In this document: positions 17,601-25,930 of the stretch, piece after piece
How positions within the stretch are numbered: the first letter of the stretch is position 1
Layout: every line of letters starts with the position of its first letter
Source of the DNA: Bacteroidota bacterium
GTDB taxonomy: Bacteria; Bacteroidota; Bacteroidia; 2-12-FULL-35-15
Direction: 5' to 3'
Assembly: GCA_016722565.1 (NCBI GenBank)
Contig: JADKIU010000002.1
Location: forward strand, 558,001 to 622,000
DNA: 64,000 nt
Program-made: the position numbers and the translations under genes
The notes under the pieces: model-generated
The model's input: the letters and a program-made list of their open reading frames with translations, nothing else
What the model was told of the DNA's origin: nothing
Database searches by the model: none

Positions 17601-19145
17601 TAATTTTTCGTTCACCACTACTTCATCGTCTACCGGGTCGTAAGAAATAAAACCTAAGGAAGACAAACGCACTAAATTCGGACGAACATCATTCGGTGAA
17701 AACTTCAGGTATTTGGCGTATTGATCACCATAGAACTCTCTCACATCGCCATTCTTTTTAACAAAGTCGCGCATCTGAATCAAAGGATTGATTTGATCGA
17801 TTCCTTGAATACGGTCGTAGCGATCGGTTCTGAAATAATTCGAAGATTCAAACATCGCGTCTTCTTGGGAGTTGCCGACCAACATTCCCAAATCAATTTT
17901 CGGATCATCAATTTTCCAGGTCAACTCTTCAAAATACATATCCACATTGTGGAAAGAATTTAAAAATGGTGATTTCGAAACACCATCCGTTGTACGAATT
18001 AAAGAAAGCTTGCGGTCGTTCACGGCAAACTTCATGTTCAAACTCGGGTGTGTGATGGAATCTTTATTGAAATAAAATTTTATGTTTGCCGATTCTGCAG
18101 TTAGCTTATCCTTGGTAATAGCAATTAACTTTGCACCAATAATCAAAAATACTTTTCCTTCACGTTTAAAAATCAATTGCGCATCTTCGTCTTTATTTCC
18201 GGAACCCAATACTTTCGGACCACGTTGTGTAAATCCACCGTTGTAATCCACATCTTTTGCGATGTTCGGAATGGGCATCCGTTTGTTATACGAATCAAAA
18301 CGCGGATAGGAAATATTGCCTTCCTTTTCAGAAACAATTTTTTCATTCAACTGACCAATCAATGGTTTTTCAAAATAGTTCTTGTTGTAAAATACTACTG
18401 AATCCGCTGTAAATCCACTTGTTTTAAGTGTGATCTGATATTTTTTTAATTCAGCCCATACCACATTGTCTTCAAACCCGGCACGTTTCCAGTTCACCTT
18501 TCCTCCTTCTCCCACAAAAATTCCTTTGTAAGGATAGTACACGCCTTTTGTATTGTAAACAATACCGGTATCATTTTGATTGTTGGCTATCCGCAAGTTC
18601 ATACTCGGGAAAATTACTTTCGGAACACTGTCGTATTCAAAAATATATTTGTTGTTGTTGGAACTGTATCGGATAACAGCCGAATTGTAAAACGAGTTGG
18701 TGGAAAAGAGGTTATCACTCATCTCAAGGTAATCGGAGAAATTTTTGATGGTTTTTCCACTCAATATTTTGTTAATACATTCTTGCCAGGTCAGGAAATT
18801 ATCTTCACTGTGGGTTGAATTAATAAAATTCATCACCGATGATAAATAGCTTTTGTATTCGGGAAGAATACGGAGCTTCTTTTTAATCATCATGTTGCAG
18901 GAGCTAACAATGGATTTTTTAAGTTTTTCGTTGCACTTCGGACTGTTCCAAGCCAATGTAAACGCTTCCATGAATTCTTTGATTTCAGTTTTGTCCATGT
19001 TGGTGGCTTCAAACATGGTTTTCACTTCCCCTAAAAAGAGCAGCGGGTCTTCCGAAAATTGTTTGATAGGATTTAATTGTGCAAAAGAGGTGTTCATTCC
19101 CAATGAGAATGCCATCAATAAGAAAATCAGTTTCAATCGTTTCAT
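14658..19145 (-). CDS. Very large exported protein of unknown function (1495 aa)
   Basis: Starts at MKRLKLIFLLMAFSLGMNTSFAQ, a clear signal peptide. An earlier in-frame Met would lie inside prmA and is rejected. The first 150 residues are helical. The rest is rich in beta-strand, with many segments of the form F..xxS-V-F (NFEFDS, FNGSLSMTPGQLYGSGTADF, YFSNVSVDTTFQTYAETD) recalling repeated beta-helix or LptA/OstA- and AsmA-like layers. The C-terminus (IKELKPEKRAKEGDKEKKEPN...) is charged, and no T9SS sorting domain is seen. No family is recognised. It sits between prmA and plsY in one transcription unit. Its length and repetition suggest a periplasm-spanning or outer-membrane assembly role, which is inference. 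Confidence 0.6.
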   Translation of the reverse strand: MKRLKLIFLLMAFSLGMNTSFAQLNPIKQFSEDPLLFLGEVKTMFEATNMDKTEIKEFMEAFTLAWNSPKCNEKLKKSIVSSCNMMIKKKLRILPEYKSYLSSVMNFINSTHSEDNFLTWQECINKILSGKTIKNFSDYLEMSDNLFSTNSFYNSAVIRYSSNNNKYIFEYDSVPKVIFPSMNLRIANNQNDTGIVYNTKGVYYPYKGIFVGEGGKVNWKRAGFEDNVVWAELKKYQITLKTSGFTADSVVFYNKNYFEKPLIGQLNEKIVSEKEGNISYPRFDSYNKRMPIPNIAKDVDYNGGFTQRGPKVLGSGNKDEDAQLIFKREGKVFLIIGAKLIAITKDKLTAESANIKFYFNKDSITHPSLNMKFAVNDRKLSLIRTTDGVSKSPFLNSFHNVDMYFEELTWKIDDPKIDLGMLVGNSQEDAMFESSNYFRTDRYDRIQGIDQINPLIQMRDFVKKNGDVREFYGDQYAKYLKFSPNDVRPNLVRLSSLGFISYDPVDDEVVVNEKLYTYIAARAAHIDYDVIQFPSSVRGASNASVNLLNFDMTIMGVQKIYMSDSQNVVIYPYEQKIILKKNRDFTFAGIVHAGRFDFFGKEFSFNYDKFKIDLKNVDSLRIMVKSREPDAYGEYPLVKVRTVIENINGDLEIDNPANKSGRKPFPVYPIFNSFKESFTYYNKKSIQNGRYKKENFYFKLDPFTIDSLDNFSNEGLTFKGTMESAGIFPTFKESLTLQQDYSLGFITQTPAAGYPMYGGKGTYTAAIKLSNQGLHGDGTLKYVTSITKSNDFLFFPDSTRCIAQNYDVTEQKIKPEFPQIHGEDAKVLWVPKKDVMNVWNNKDKKFQSYNGQAQFNGSLSMTPGQLYGSGTADFSNAKLDGKLVKFKSNAFDSDTSNFSLKALDIAALAFKTDNVNSHIDFTKRMGEFKSNGKGSVVSFPVNQYICFMDNFKWYMDDSQIELGASKNAVKKAANEDLDLVGPEFISVHPSQDSLRFQSPAAKYDLKKYVITAKEVKYINVADARIYPDKGDVIIEKDAVMRTFTNAKIVANAITKYHNLYNCTVTVSARKKYQGSGFYDYVDEIKTKQTFYFSNVSVDTTFQTYAETDIPDSSKFRLSPNFEYKGKVKLKATANFLVFDGAARISHDCAAIPKTWFKFESEINPNSIYIPISKNPVDVFGKPIAASLMVTTDSTHFYSAFLSPKESTNDPHVLPADGFLFFDKGSREYRISNKEKLVERSLPGNYLSLNTTQCKVYGEGKVDLGGDFGQLKVESYGSAVHLLIPDSTIFDMIATIDFFFDDGAIDKMADAMVSNVDLKPTDFSRPVFEKGLREMMGKEQADKLLSQLNLYGSYKKFPDELKKTLFITDMKMKWNKETRSYTSYGKIGIGNINKTQINKYVDGRVELIKKRGGDILNIYLELDANNWYYFNYTRGTMLAISSNEAFNTAIKELKPEKRAKEGDKEKKEPNYNFNITTPAKKTQFLRKTESKEDSDK

Positions 19146-19155
19146 GCGTAGTGTT

Positions 19156-19986
19156 CTAATTTGTGAAATGAAGCGCAGCCCACTGGTTGCTGATGTAGCG
19201 CTCTTCATATTTTAAGCCAACTTTTCCTGCATGTGCTTTCAACTCCTCGATATCTGTTTCAAAAAAACCACTCAGCAATAAATTTCCGCCTTTTTCGAGT
19301 GATTTTTTGAACTGATCCATGTCCTTCAACAGCACATTCTTATTAATATTAGCCAAGATAGTATGAAAAATTTTTCCTTCCAAAATTTGAGCATCTCCTT
19401 TATGAACAAGCACGTTGTTGATATTATTTTTGGCCAAATTTTCGATACTATTTTCAACACTCCAATCGTCAATATCCACCGCCTCAATAGGGTTTGCGCC
19501 CAGTTTGGAGGCAACAATTGCCAACACCCCAGTTCCACATCCCATGTCCATCAGCGATTTGTTTTTAACATTTAATAACATTAACACTTGAATCATTAAC
19601 TGAGTGGTATCGTGGTGGCCGGTGCCAAACGACATTTTTGGTTCGATAATCACATCCAACGCATACCCTTCCTTTTTTTCATGAAACGGTGCACGGATAT
19701 AACATTTCCCAACCACATCAATCGGTTGAAAACTACTCTCCCACTCTTTGTTCCAGTTTTGTTGTGGAATCGTTTTCGCAACAAATTGAATTTTATAAAT
19801 GTCATCAAAATCACCCAACGCCAATGCTACTTCTTCTTCGCTGTATTCTTCTTCTTTGATATAAGCATTAAAACCTGTTTCTGTTTCGGTAAAACTTTCG
19901 AATGCAAATTCGGAAAGGGTTGCAATTAATACATCCGAACCTTCTTGTTTGGGTTCTACGGTTACTGCAACTTCTACGTAATTCAT
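19156..19986 (-). CDS. prmA: Ribosomal protein L11 methyltransferase
   Basis: A 276-residue protein. The N-terminal 110 residues are the PrmA substrate-recognition domain. The SAM-binding core begins with LMDMGCGTGVLAIVASKLGA, then EAVDIDDWSVENS (acidic ribose ligand) and ILANINKNVLL, the conserved NPPY-like segment in PrmA form. It methylates ribosomal protein L11 using SAM. It follows tpiA after an octamer repeat and precedes the 1495-residue gene by 10 bases. The Bacteroidota form is slightly shorter than the E. coli enzyme. Confidence 0.9.
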   Translation of the reverse strand: MNYVEVAVTVEPKQEGSDVLIATLSEFAFESFTETETGFNAYIKEEEYSEEEVALALGDFDDIYKIQFVAKTIPQQNWNKEWESSFQPIDVVGKCYIRAPFHEKKEGYALDVIIEPKMSFGTGHHDTTQLMIQVLMLLNVKNKSLMDMGCGTGVLAIVASKLGANPIEAVDIDDWSVENSIENLAKNNINNVLVHKGDAQILEGKIFHTILANINKNVLLKDMDQFKKSLEKGGNLLLSGFFETDIEELKAHAGKVGLKYEERYISNQWAALHFTN

Positions 19987-19994
19987 TTTTGTAA

Positions 19995-20040
19995 GTGATT
20001 AAGTGACTAGGTGACTAAGTGACTAGGTAACTAGGTGATT
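19995..20040 (+). repeat. 8-bp tandem repeat, locus 3 (5.75 units)
   Basis: GTGATTAA, GTGACTAG, GTGACTAA, GTGACTAG, GTAACTAG and a partial GTGATT, filling the gap between the tpiA stop and the prmA start. It is thus inside a probable operon. Confidence 0.92.
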
Positions 20041-20044
20041 TTTG

Positions 20045-20797
20045 TTAGAATGAATTGGTGATGGCTGTAAAATCCACCGCCTTTAACGAAGCGCCACCAA
20101 TCAGTCCGCCATCAATATCTACGCAAGCAAACAGCTCTTTTGCATTTTGAGCATTGCAGCTGCCACCATATAAAATAATCGTGTTTTCTGAAATGCCTTT
20201 GCCGTATTTTTTATTGATCTCGGTGCGGATAAAATCATGCACTCCTTGTGCTTGATAGCTGGTTGCCGTCACACCTGTACCAATCGCCCAAACCGGCTCG
20301 TACGCAATCACCACTTTGCTGAAATCGGTTGCGGAAAGGTGAAACAAGCCTTCTTTCAATTGTGCACGAATGGCTTCTAAATGGGTATTCGCATTGCGTT
20401 GCTCCAAATTTTCTCCCATACAAAAGATAGGTGTTAAGTTGGCCGCGAGCGCACGGGTAATTTTTTGTGTTAATACATCGTTGGTTTCGTTGCGGTACAA
20501 GCGTCTTTCGGAATGCCCGATAATCACATACGTTGCTCCGGTGGAAGCAATCATCTCTGCCGACACTTCTCCGGTATACGCTCCAACTTCCAAGTGATGA
20601 CAATCTTGTGCTGCCAAGGCAAAATCGGTTCGTGCTTTTAATTTTTCTGCTACAGCCGATAAATGAATGAAGGGCGGTGCAATAATTTTCAATACCTGAG
20701 CTGACGCATCTGCTGCCAACAACTCATCCACCAATTGCAAGCCCTGAGCCAGCGATTTATTCATTTTCCAGTTACCAGCGACAATCTTTCTTCTCAT
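20045..20797 (-). CDS. tpiA: Triosephosphate isomerase
   Basis: A 250-residue TIM barrel converting dihydroxyacetone phosphate and glyceraldehyde 3-phosphate in glycolysis. Motifs: VAGNWKMNK (Lys and Asn at the phosphate site), IIGHSERR (catalytic His), AYEPVWAIGTG (catalytic Glu and mobile loop), ILYGGSCNAQNAKE and GLIGGASL. Length is normal. In a dense gene run with prmA downstream and the DUF6624 gene 24 bases upstream. Confidence 0.97.
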   Translation of the reverse strand: MRRKIVAGNWKMNKSLAQGLQLVDELLAADASAQVLKIIAPPFIHLSAVAEKLKARTDFALAAQDCHHLEVGAYTGEVSAEMIASTGATYVIIGHSERRLYRNETNDVLTQKITRALAANLTPIFCMGENLEQRNANTHLEAIRAQLKEGLFHLSATDFSKVVIAYEPVWAIGTGVTATSYQAQGVHDFIRTEINKKYGKGISENTIILYGGSCNAQNAKELFACVDIDGGLIGGASLKAVDFTAITNSF

Positions 20798-20821
20798 AGC
20801 GTATAATTTTCAAAAAACCGA

Positions 20822-21796
20822 TTAATAGTCTATTGTTTCCTTTTCTAAAAGTACTAAATCTTTCTTATATTTATTCACATCCCATTTCATTCCCCAGCTC
20901 TGTAAATACTCGTTCATCGACTTTAATCCCAAGTCGGATCTCCGCTTGTTTAAATTGTCTAAATCCTCTATCGGAGCCACATAATTTTTACCATTCACCG
21001 TTACGATGGCAGTTCCAAAAATTTGTTTTTTGTTTTTCTTCAACGCCACTTTATCTTCCAACACTGCTAAATCCTGTGCTTCTGTATTTTTTGCGCGATA
21101 GGCTTCGCGCATCTTTGGTAAATATTTTTCCTGTACCGATAGTTCGGCTTGCTGAATAATCAATGCCAGTGAATAGTTGCCTATGAATCCTACCGAGCCT
21201 CTGCCCAGCCAACCATACGTATCAATCACCTCGGTAACTATTTTAAGATTTATTGCATCTCGTTGTTGAATGGTGGCTTTCATCGTTTTTAATTCTTCCG
21301 ACTCTGCACCAAACTCATTTTTGATGCCCACTTCTTTTAAACGGTTGGAATGGTAATCGCGGTAAACACTATCGAGCAAAAGCACCAATGCTTTATTCAA
21401 ATTGCCATCCGATTTGGCAATGTTGAGCTTTACCCGTTCATCCACTTCTTTCCAACGCTTGTCATCGTAAAGTGTGGCAAATGCTTTGTCCGTGGATAGT
21501 TCCGAATAATTGATATAATCGTAAAGGGTTACTACTTTGAACAATTGCACAAAAGCAGAATCTTTCATTCCGGCTAAGGTCCAGGCACGTGCCGCATGGT
21601 AGCGATCTTCCATATACGCTTTGCCACCATTCGACTTAAATGCAGCCGCGTAGGCTTGTCCGGATTTTTTATATTCTTTCGCAGTAAAACTACTTTTTGC
21701 TTTGTTGATGAGTTCAAAATAGTTGGCACCCGGCTGTGCGCGAACAACCTGAATAAACAGCAACAATGCAGTGAGTATGAAATACGATTTTTTCAT
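20822..21796 (-). CDS. Exported DUF6624 domain protein
   Basis: A 324-residue protein. The signal peptide ends at VVRAQ (residue 20). Residues 24-130 form a helical TPR-like N-terminal part (YFELINKAKSSFTAKEYKKSGQAYAAAF). The C-terminal 190 residues match DUF6624: VIDTYGWLGRGSVGFIGNYSLALIIQQ, QEKYLPKMREAYRAKN, DLAVLEDKVALKKNKKQIFGT and PIEDLDNLNKRRSDLGL. The activity of the family is unknown. The conserved His of the usual QH segment is replaced (QQAEL here). Sits in the run between the permease and tpiA. Confidence 0.75.
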   Translation of the reverse strand: MKKSYFILTALLLFIQVVRAQPGANYFELINKAKSSFTAKEYKKSGQAYAAAFKSNGGKAYMEDRYHAARAWTLAGMKDSAFVQLFKVVTLYDYINYSELSTDKAFATLYDDKRWKEVDERVKLNIAKSDGNLNKALVLLLDSVYRDYHSNRLKEVGIKNEFGAESEELKTMKATIQQRDAINLKIVTEVIDTYGWLGRGSVGFIGNYSLALIIQQAELSVQEKYLPKMREAYRAKNTEAQDLAVLEDKVALKKNKKQIFGTAIVTVNGKNYVAPIEDLDNLNKRRSDLGLKSMNEYLQSWGMKWDVNKYKKDLVLLEKETIDY

Positions 21797-21822
21797 TGGA
21801 AATGGGTCAAAAGGAAATACGA

Positions 21823-22902
21823 TTATTGAACTCTAACACGTGGATCGAGGATACCGTAAACGATGTCGACACCGATATTGATCACAACGAAAATCATTGC
21901 AAAAATCAAGGTGGCACCCATTACAACAGGTAAATCGTTTTTGTTCAATGCATCTACTACTTCGTAGCCAATGCCTTTCCAGTTAAAGATAATTTCAACA
22001 AATACCGCTCCGGCCATCAAGCCTGCAAACCAACCGGAAATAGCAGTAATAACAGGATTCAATGCATTTTTCAACGCATGTTTAAAAACCACCCGGTAGA
22101 AACTCAATCCTTTTGCAGTAGCTGTACGGATATAATCTTGCGACAAGACATCCAACAGCGAGCTACGGGTTAACTGAATGATAATTGCTAACGGACGCAA
22201 GCCGAGTGTGATGGTTGGTAAAATCAAATTTTTCAAATCGAGGTGTTCGTCTCCAAAATCATCAATCGAATACAGCGACCCCACATTGTTTAATCCGGTA
22301 TAATCGCGCAACACAAAGCCGAAGAACCATGCGATTAAAAGTCCCATAAAGAACGAAGGCAAGGCCATTCCGAAGATGGCAAAGATCAAGGAGCTTTTAT
22401 CGAACCAGGAATTCTTTTTGATGGCGGAAAAGATACCGAGCAAAATACCGAAGATGGCGCCAAACGTGATGGATGAAAATGCGAGGATGGCCGTTTCCGG
22501 AAGTGTTTCAATCACAATGTCCGATACTTTCCGCTTGGTGATGTACGACCTGCGCAGATACGGATATTTTAATACTGCTACTTTGGTGCTTGAAATCGGG
22601 AAAAGTTTTACGTAGGAAGAATATTTTTCCGGACTCAAATACAAATAATGTTCTTTGTTTTTTTCATCGTGAAACGACAAAGGAGAAAGGTCGTTCAGGT
22701 ACATTAAAAATTGAGTGGTCATGGGTTTATCACGACCTAAATCTTTGTTGATGGCATCAATTGAAGCTTGATCGGCACGTTGCCCCAACATCATTCGCGC
22801 AGGATCTCCCGGCAATACATTGAACAACAAAAACACCACCGTGATCACACCCAGCAAAACTAGGAAACCGTAGAATAAACGTTTAACAATAAATTTTATC
22901 AC
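21823..22902 (-). CDS. ABC transporter permease, oligopeptide/nickel (DppB) type
   Basis: A 359-residue inner-membrane permease. First helix IVKRLFYGFLVLLGVITVVFLLF followed by LPGDPARMMLGQRAD is typical of DppB/OppB. The EAA cytoplasmic loop DYIRTATAKGLSFYRVVFKHALKNALNPV contacts the ATPase. Six helices. The extracytoplasmic loop (residues about 65-115) is Tyr/Leu/Lys-rich and slightly enlarged. No partner permease, ATPase or binding protein is in the window, so the substrate is unassigned. Stop and start are within 4 bases of the upstream DoxX gene, indicating coupling. Confidence 0.88.
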   Translation of the reverse strand: MIKFIVKRLFYGFLVLLGVITVVFLLFNVLPGDPARMMLGQRADQASIDAINKDLGRDKPMTTQFLMYLNDLSPLSFHDEKNKEHYLYLSPEKYSSYVKLFPISSTKVAVLKYPYLRRSYITKRKVSDIVIETLPETAILAFSSITFGAIFGILLGIFSAIKKNSWFDKSSLIFAIFGMALPSFFMGLLIAWFFGFVLRDYTGLNNVGSLYSIDDFGDEHLDLKNLILPTITLGLRPLAIIIQLTRSSLLDVLSQDYIRTATAKGLSFYRVVFKHALKNALNPVITAISGWFAGLMAGAVFVEIIFNWKGIGYEVVDALNKNDLPVVMGATLIFAMIFVVINIGVDIVYGILDPRVRVQ

Positions 22903-22906
22903 AAGC

Positions 22907-24019
22907 TTAGTTCTTTAAATATTTTTGTTTTACATCGTTGTAAGATGGAAACGAATGATAATGCCACATATCAATCACAGTACCGCCTTTCAACAACATC
23001 AACCCCGGGTTGGAGCGAATCATTGTTTTTAAAACGGTTCCATCTGTATTGTAAAATGCAACATTCGTTTTTAAATCCGACTTAAATTTCTCAATCGTTT
23101 CTTTACCGGACGAAGTTAACGCCACAAACGTTACACTGTCCTGTTTACAAAGTGCTTCAAAATCATTGATTTTTCCAAAAGCATCGGTATCGGCTTTGTC
23201 TAAATCATAACAAATCAACAAAAAGTTGTATTCCGGATTTTCAATAATGTCTTGTGTATAATCCGATCCCTCCAAATTGGAAATGCTAAAATCTTTTATC
23301 TTCGGCTCCACGCCTTTTTTGGTAACTTCGGTGCGACTGTCTACATAGTCGTACGTAACATCCCAGCCATCCGGCCATTTGTCAAACTCTTTGGTTTCGC
23401 CTGTCTTTTTATCTTTCAGCTTGTAAAAATATTTTAACTCATCTGGAATGCCTTTGGTTTGCTCTGGAATGTTTTTTCCAATGGCATACGGGCGGAAATC
23501 GATGATGGGTAAATAGTTGTAGGTATAAATCGGGAAAGCGGTGGATGCCAATAAAACCACCACCAGCAAGAACTTTTCAAAACGTTCGCCCACCAAAGGA
23601 TTGATGTGTTGTTTGCCAACAAACAATAAAATGATGAGTACCAATAAAATTAAATCTTTGTAAAACGATTGCCAAGGTGTTAATGGAATGGCATCACCGA
23701 AACAGCCACAGCTCAATACTTTTTGGAAATAGGCCGAATAAAATGTGAGGAAGGTAAAAAACACAATCATCAGCAAGGAGAGCCAGAGTGTGAGTTTCAG
23801 CTTAGCGCCCAACAACAAGGTAAATCCTAAAACGATTTCGAAAATACAGATGAACATGGCCAATGGCAAGGCAATAGGCACGAGGAAGTGTGTTCCGAAT
23901 ACTTCGAAATACTCTACCAGCTTATAGCCAAACCCAACAGCATCGTTGGCTTTGATGAAACCCGAGAAAATAAACAACAAGCCGACCAATACGCGCGCTA
24001 TGTTTGTGATTATTCTCAT
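22907..24019 (-). CDS. DoxX/MauE-like membrane protein with thioredoxin-like C-terminal domain (BT_3928 type)
   Basis: A 370-residue protein. Residues 1-150 hold four to five helices of the DoxX fold (IARVLVGLLFIFSGFIKAND), including CGCFGDAIPLTPWQSFYKDL, the CxCFG motif that defines the BT_3928/MauE-like group. A linker follows and the C-terminal 130 residues (FSISNLEGSDYTQDI ... FLLICYDLDKAD ... FVALTSSGKETIEKF ... MLLKGGTVIDMWHYH) resemble a thioredoxin fold without a CXXC pair. A role in redox chemistry or electron transfer at the inner membrane is plausible but unproven. First gene of the long minus-strand run; the tail is only 4 bases from the permease start. Confidence 0.78.
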   Translation of the reverse strand: MRIITNIARVLVGLLFIFSGFIKANDAVGFGYKLVEYFEVFGTHFLVPIALPLAMFICIFEIVLGFTLLLGAKLKLTLWLSLLMIVFFTFLTFYSAYFQKVLSCGCFGDAIPLTPWQSFYKDLILLVLIILLFVGKQHINPLVGERFEKFLLVVVLLASTAFPIYTYNYLPIIDFRPYAIGKNIPEQTKGIPDELKYFYKLKDKKTGETKEFDKWPDGWDVTYDYVDSRTEVTKKGVEPKIKDFSISNLEGSDYTQDIIENPEYNFLLICYDLDKADTDAFGKINDFEALCKQDSVTFVALTSSGKETIEKFKSDLKTNVAFYNTDGTVLKTMIRSNPGLMLLKGGTVIDMWHYHSFPSYNDVKQKYLKN

Positions 24020-24089
24020 GTTTTTGTTTTTACTTTTTTATTTTTAAATGTCTACTTCTCGATACAATTCTCTTCCTGTCATCGAAATC

Positions 24090-24107
24090 TCCCGACCGCT
24101 ATCGGGA
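24090..24107. repeat. Short palindrome TCCCGACCGCTATCGGGA
   Basis: Second copy of the 18-base palindrome at 6734-6751 with two central changes, in the gap between the DUF1599 and DoxX genes. Confidence 0.6.
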
Positions 24108-24116
24108 CGAAGTGAC

Positions 24117-24662
24117 CTATTGTCCTTCTTCTTCAATCTTTATCAAGGCAAACACAGCATAGTTAATCATGTCGTGAAAGTTGGCATCAATGCCTTCCGA
24201 GATAATGGTTTCGCCTTTGTTGTCTTCAATTTGCTTGATGCGCAAAAGTTTCATCAGGATTAAATCCGTTAATGAGCTCACGCGCATGTCGCGCCATGCT
24301 TCGCCATAATCATGGTTTTTATTTTCCATCAAGCCGCGTGCTTCATTCGAATGTTTGTCGAAAAGCTTACTTACTTCATCTGCCGGCAATTCCATGCGGG
24401 AGTCGTTTTTCAGCTCCAGCTGAATCAAACCGATAATCGAATAGTTGATGATGCCGATGTATTCGAAACGTACATCTTCATTTATTTTTTGAGTACCTTT
24501 GTCCTCGATATTGCGGATACGTTGTGCTTTGATAAAGATTTGATCGGTGATGGAGCTGGTGCGAAGGATGCGCCAAGCGGTTCCATAATCCTTCATCTTT
24601 TTAATAAAAATATCTTTGCAAGTCGTTATCGCAGAATTATATTGAGTAAACGTTTTTGTCAT
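24117..24662 (-). CDS. DUF1599 domain protein
   Basis: A 181-residue protein from MTKTFTQYNSAITTC. An earlier in-frame Met gives an N-terminal extension with no conserved feature. It consists of two internal repeats of about 75 residues. Landmarks are KDYGTAWRILRTSSITDQIFIK (first copy) and HDYGEAWRDMRVSSLTDLILMK (second), each followed by R..IED and INYSIIGLIQLE / INYAVFALIKIE. The family has been linked in the literature to nucleotide modification, but no reaction is known. Divergent from folP. Its -7 box is not clear. Confidence 0.75.
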   Translation of the reverse strand: MTKTFTQYNSAITTCKDIFIKKMKDYGTAWRILRTSSITDQIFIKAQRIRNIEDKGTQKINEDVRFEYIGIINYSIIGLIQLELKNDSRMELPADEVSKLFDKHSNEARGLMENKNHDYGEAWRDMRVSSLTDLILMKLLRIKQIEDNKGETIISEGIDANFHDMINYAVFALIKIEEEGQ

Positions 24663-24772
24663 ATACAAACCAATTTTAGAATTTTGAATGAGCGATTTAA
24701 AGCAGGCAAAAAAAATCAACCCTATTTAAACCTTAAATCCTAACTCAAAAAATCTTCAATCCTTATTAATTA

Positions 24773-25615
24773 ATGGCACAAGATACTGATTTTTCTCAAA
24801 AAATACAGGGGATTTTTGACCAAAGGTCTATGCCCCTGATAATGGGCATTTTAAATGTCACCCCCGACTCCTTTTTTGATGGTGGAAACTATACGGAGGA
24901 GGGCGCTTGGCTTGCTCAAACGGAGAAAATGGTTCGTGAAGGTGCTACCATCATTGACATTGGCGCCTGCTCCACCCGTCCGGGTTCGCCCCAGCCGAGT
25001 TTGCAGGAGGAGTCGAACCGACTCATTCCCGTGATTCGTTCCCTCCGAAAAAACTACCCAGAAGTACTGCTTTCGGTGGATACGTATCGGTCCGAAATTG
25101 CACGTCAAGCCATCACTGCCGGAGCCCATATCATCAACGATATTTCGGGTGGAACGCTGGACCCGAACATGTTTGAAACGGTAGCGCAATTAAATGTTCC
25201 TTACATCCTCATGCATATTCAGGGAAACCCGCAAACCATGCAGGAAAACCCAGTATATACTGATGTGGTAAAAGAGGTGCACGACTATTTTTCGGACAAC
25301 CTCAAAAAGCTGAACACGTTGGGTGCAACAAAGGTGATTTTAGACCCCGGATTTGGGTTTGGAAAAACGGTGGAACACAACTATCAATTGCTCCAAAATC
25401 TGGAAAAATTTCAAGCATTCGGACTTCCCGTTTTAGCAGGCTTGTCGCGAAAATCAATGATTAATAAGTTATTGAATATCAGTTCAAAAAATGCACTTAA
25501 CGGAACAACTGTTTTAAATACCATTGCCCTACAAAAAGGTGCAAAATTGCTGCGTGTCCACGATGTAAAAGAAGCAATGGAAGTGGTAACGATTTTGGAG
25601 AAAATGAAGTGTTAG
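24773..25615 (+). CDS. folP: Dihydropteroate synthase
   Basis: A 280-residue TIM-barrel enzyme that joins p-aminobenzoate to 6-hydroxymethyl-dihydropterin pyrophosphate in folate synthesis; the sulfonamide target. Motifs: IMGILNVTPDSFFDGG, IIDIGACSTRPG, ISVDTY-like LLSVDTYRSEIA, HIINDISGG, ILMHIQGNPQTMQ, ILDPGFGFGKTVEHN, LAGLSRKSMI and LRVHDVKE. All pterin and pABA loops are present. Monocistronic here, convergent with the HigA gene. Confidence 0.97.
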   Translation: MAQDTDFSQKIQGIFDQRSMPLIMGILNVTPDSFFDGGNYTEEGAWLAQTEKMVREGATIIDIGACSTRPGSPQPSLQEESNRLIPVIRSLRKNYPEVLLSVDTYRSEIARQAITAGAHIINDISGGTLDPNMFETVAQLNVPYILMHIQGNPQTMQENPVYTDVVKEVHDYFSDNLKKLNTLGATKVILDPGFGFGKTVEHNYQLLQNLEKFQAFGLPVLAGLSRKSMINKLLNISSKNALNGTTVLNTIALQKGAKLLRVHDVKEAMEVVTILEKMKC

Positions 25616-25624
25616 TTTTTACTT

Positions 25625-25930
25625 TTAAAATTGAACTTTAAACGTTAAATGACCTCCTAATCCTTTTTGAATAATTCTCATTAAAGTAGAAAAACGAATA
25701 TCCGAAGCATCGTTTTCTATTCGGGAAATATATGTTTTAGTAGTGCCACACTTTTCTGCGAGCTGCTCTTGTGTCATTCCTTGCTCTTTTCTTAACTCTT
25801 GGAGCATTACTCCAAGTTTAAATGCTTCAAATCCTTCTTCATATTCCTCCCGTTTTTTAGTACCACGCTTGCCATATTGCTTATCAAGGTGATCGCTAAA
25901 TGATGTTAAATTCTTATTTTTCTTTTTCAT
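25625..25930 (-). CDS. HigA-type antitoxin, XRE-family HTH
   Basis: A 101-residue protein. The basic N-terminal 30 residues are followed by a Cro/CI helix-turn-helix: LGVMLQELRKEQGMTQEQLAEKCGTTKTYISRIENDASDIRF, giving operator recognition by the TKTYISRIE helix. It forms the second gene of a toxin-first pair: the toxin stop overlaps its start by 17 bases. It should neutralise the toxin and repress the pair. Convergent with folP. Confidence 0.85.
   Translation of the reverse strand: MKKKNKNLTSFSDHLDKQYGKRGTKKREEYEEGFEAFKLGVMLQELRKEQGMTQEQLAEKCGTTKTYISRIENDASDIRFSTLMRIIQKGLGGHLTFKVQF

Noticed and set aside
19146..19208. Longer N-terminus of the 1495-residue protein
   Set aside because: It would lie inside prmA and precede a perfect signal peptide that should be N-terminal.
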